This document shows, in pieces, positions 62,976 to 64,000 of a DNA stretch of 64,000 nt. The translations under genes and the position numbers were made by a program. The DNA is taken from positions 264,406 to 328,405 of the forward strand of contig NZ_NBXD01000030.1 in the NCBI RefSeq assembly GCF_003399645.1, written 5' to 3'. Under the pieces are notes generated by a model, which worked only from the letters and a program-made list of their open reading frames with translations, ran no database searches and was not told where the DNA came from. The DNA is from Subtercola boreus (lineage in GTDB: Bacteria > Actinomycetota > Actinomycetes > Actinomycetales > Microbacteriaceae). Numbering within the stretch: position 1 is the stretch's first letter; each line of letters opens with the position of its first letter.

Positions 62976-63442
62976 CTGACTCGAACATTGATTTGCCCAC
63001 GGCCGAACCATGCGCCTTTTGTGACTATCTATCAGGGTCGCGGCCATATACCGTCCTTTGCCGATCGGACACTGTTGCGGTCCTCGTTACTCGAGAACAG
63101 CGCGGAATTGGGCATCTCCTAGTGTTACCAACGAGACACATACCGACACTGCTGGAGACTACGAAACGTGAGCGACATGCATTGATTGACACCCTTGCGG
63201 CAGCCGCCAAATTGATAGATGAGGCCTACGAGAGACCGGGCATCGCGATCTGGCAAAACAACGGTATCGCGGCGCACCAAGCAATCCCTCATCTCCACTT
63301 TCATGTCGCTGGAACACTTCCCAGCGGGGGAACTGAATTCGGCCCAGTCCCCGAACTCTCCATAGGTAAAACCGACAAGATAGCGGAACGGTTGGCCTCC
63401 TCCGGCGGACATGAGATCTGCATCGGAGGCGAGAAAGGCTAG
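62972..63442 (+). CDS. HIT-family nucleotide hydrolase linked to the Thoeris-like genes
   Basis: This 156-residue protein has the histidine triad HLHFHVAG (His107, His109, His111) and an N-terminal CAFC zinc pair. These define HINT/HIT enzymes that split nucleotide phosphoramidates, AMP conjugates or dinucleotides. Its ATG overlaps the macro-effector stop (ATGA), so it is translated with it and belongs to the system. GC is low like its neighbours. A role in removing or reshaping the nucleotide signal is attractive but inferred. Confidence 0.85.
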   Translation: MTDSNIDLPTAEPCAFCDYLSGSRPYTVLCRSDTVAVLVTREQRGIGHLLVLPTRHIPTLLETTKRERHALIDTLAAAAKLIDEAYERPGIAIWQNNGIAAHQAIPHLHFHVAGTLPSGGTEFGPVPELSIGKTDKIAERLASSGGHEICIGGEKG

Positions 63443-63671
63443 ACAATTAAACTCCGTGTAGTGACGCCTTGTATTAGTTGAGGACAGAACTGGCCACCAA
63501 GCGGTTCTTCTTATTTCCAGAGAACATGCATACCGTCGCCGAACAGACCGGGCGCACTTGCACCGGGAACCCGTCGGCACCACCGTCGTCGGACAGTACA
63601 CTCGCGAGCACCCGGTCACTGCCATCCGGTTTTAGCGTCTGGATGATACTCAGCCGTTCGTATGAAAGAAG

Positions 63672-63847
63672 CACAACCCAAACGGCGCTCCACGGCTGAC
63701 GGGCAAGTACTCTTTTCGGCGAACGAGCACACTTCACCCTCCTACGGCGGGGCACTACCCGAAAGTCCTAAAAGTGCTCGTGAGACACCGAAGATGCCAC
63801 GATGAGTTTGAGGGACAGACCCCAACTGCGAGATCCGAGGGATTCCG
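63672..63847 (+). repeat. Right copy of the ~176-bp direct repeat
   Basis: This is the second copy of 61317-61493, in the same orientation. The gene-poor stretch 63443-63671 before it has normal-to-low GC and no convincing gene. A minus-strand frame at about 63474-63690 (SIIQTLKPDGSDRVLASVLSD) might be a fragment. The copy ends about 35 bp before the IS-type repeats. Confidence 0.85.
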
Positions 63848-63880
63848 CACGAACTGATCCAGCAGGTGGGTGCTGACGGC

Positions 63881-63921
63881 GCTCACTGAAATTCCCCAGT
63901 TCTGCTCACTGAAATTCCCCA
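63881..63921. mobile_element. IS21-like element end with tandem terminal repeats
   Basis: GCTCACTGAAATTCCCCA occurs at 63881-63898 and again at 63904-63921, a 23-bp period. Multiple short end repeats of this kind are typical of IS21-family transposons. The transposon would extend rightward out of the window. A reading frame on the minus strand stops inside the inner repeat. Confidence 0.6.
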
Positions 63922-64000
63922 CCCCGGGTCGCTTCCGCGCATAGAAGCGGGCCTCCCTCGATGCTGATGGTCTTCGACCACACACCAGCTCGAGAAAGGC
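63906..64000 (-). CDS. C-terminal end of an IS-encoded protein (partial)
   Basis: The minus-strand frame entering at 64000 reads VWSKTISIEGGPLLCAEAT, then RGGEFQ and TGA (63908-63906). The stop is made by the terminal repeat itself, a usual design at insertion-sequence ends. The protein is cut by the window edge. Assignment to an IS21 transposase or helper ATPase is inferred from the repeats. Confidence 0.45.
   Translation of the reverse strand, partial: LSRAGVWSKTISIEGGPLLCAEATRGGEFQ

Noticed and set aside
63474..63690. Minus-strand frame with SIIQTLKPDGSDRVLASVL
   Set aside because: No start with a ribosome site, no recognised domain, and it runs into the direct repeat. It may be a fragment but cannot be supported as a gene.

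Overview
The window is high-GC actinobacterial DNA, most likely from a member of the Microbacteriaceae. The signs are heavy G/C third positions, frequent GTG starts, many overlapping start/stop codons, a DUF7882-type protein, and a biotin-uptake operon (BioY, BioM, BioN-like) facing a BioQ-like TetR regulator with the operator type known from Corynebacterium. No rRNA, tRNA or CRISPR array was seen. From about 57.2 kb to the right edge the character changes: pseudogenes, a toxin-antitoxin pair, direct repeats, an insertion-sequence end and locally much lower GC.

Layout. 0-5.5 kb: a LacI regulator, a ParA-like ATPase coupled to an aldo/keto reductase, a TetR regulator facing an NAD-dependent epimerase with paired operators, and a DUF4436 membrane protein. 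5.5-11.5 kb: a left-reading set of two zinc alcohol dehydrogenases, a 3-hydroxyisobutyrate-dehydrogenase-like enzyme and an M24-family enzyme, facing an XRE-cupin regulator and a RibD-C reductase. 11.6-18.5 kb: VIT and formate/nitrite-type transporters, a HAD phosphatase, two small Microbacteriaceae-type proteins, an APC permease, and an export-type membrane protein facing its TetR regulator. 18.5-24 kb: a decayed TetR gene, a Fic protein behind a 40-bp tandem repeat, and two MFS exporters around a TetR gene. 24-38 kb: small conserved proteins, a PhyH dioxygenase with a 3-oxoacid CoA-transferase under an IclR regulator, a MacB-like ABC pair, an enoyl-CoA hydratase/isomerase, the biotin transporter operon with BioQ, an SDR and a Tat-exported intradiol dioxygenase.

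38-50.5 kb holds a single left-reading catabolic unit of ten genes plus a GntR gene. Most of its genes overlap by one to four bases. It encodes a BtpA-like protein, a SIS isomerase/deglycase, a PfkB kinase, an Asp/Glu/hydantoin racemase, an amidohydrolase, a PuuE-like deacetylase/allantoinase and a complete dipeptide-type ABC importer. The set suggests import, ring opening and sugar-phosphate processing of an N-linked compound. The substrate cannot be read from sequence. A gamma-glutamyltransferase, a Kup potassium transporter and a UvrB-independent UvrA paralogue follow.

57.2-64 kb is the accessory region. It has a chimeric DUF1016 nuclease relic, a DUF433/DUF5615 toxin-antitoxin pair, a frameshifted secreted protein, a broken PaaX regulator and two small divergent genes around a palindromic promoter. 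Its main feature is a three-gene low-GC operon: a TIR-like (DUF1863/ThsB-type) protein, a two-helix membrane protein with a macro domain (type II ThsA-like), and a HIT-family nucleotide hydrolase. This is best read as a type II Thoeris anti-phage system with an added HIT enzyme. It lies between two imperfect direct repeats of about 176 bp, next to an IS21-like end.
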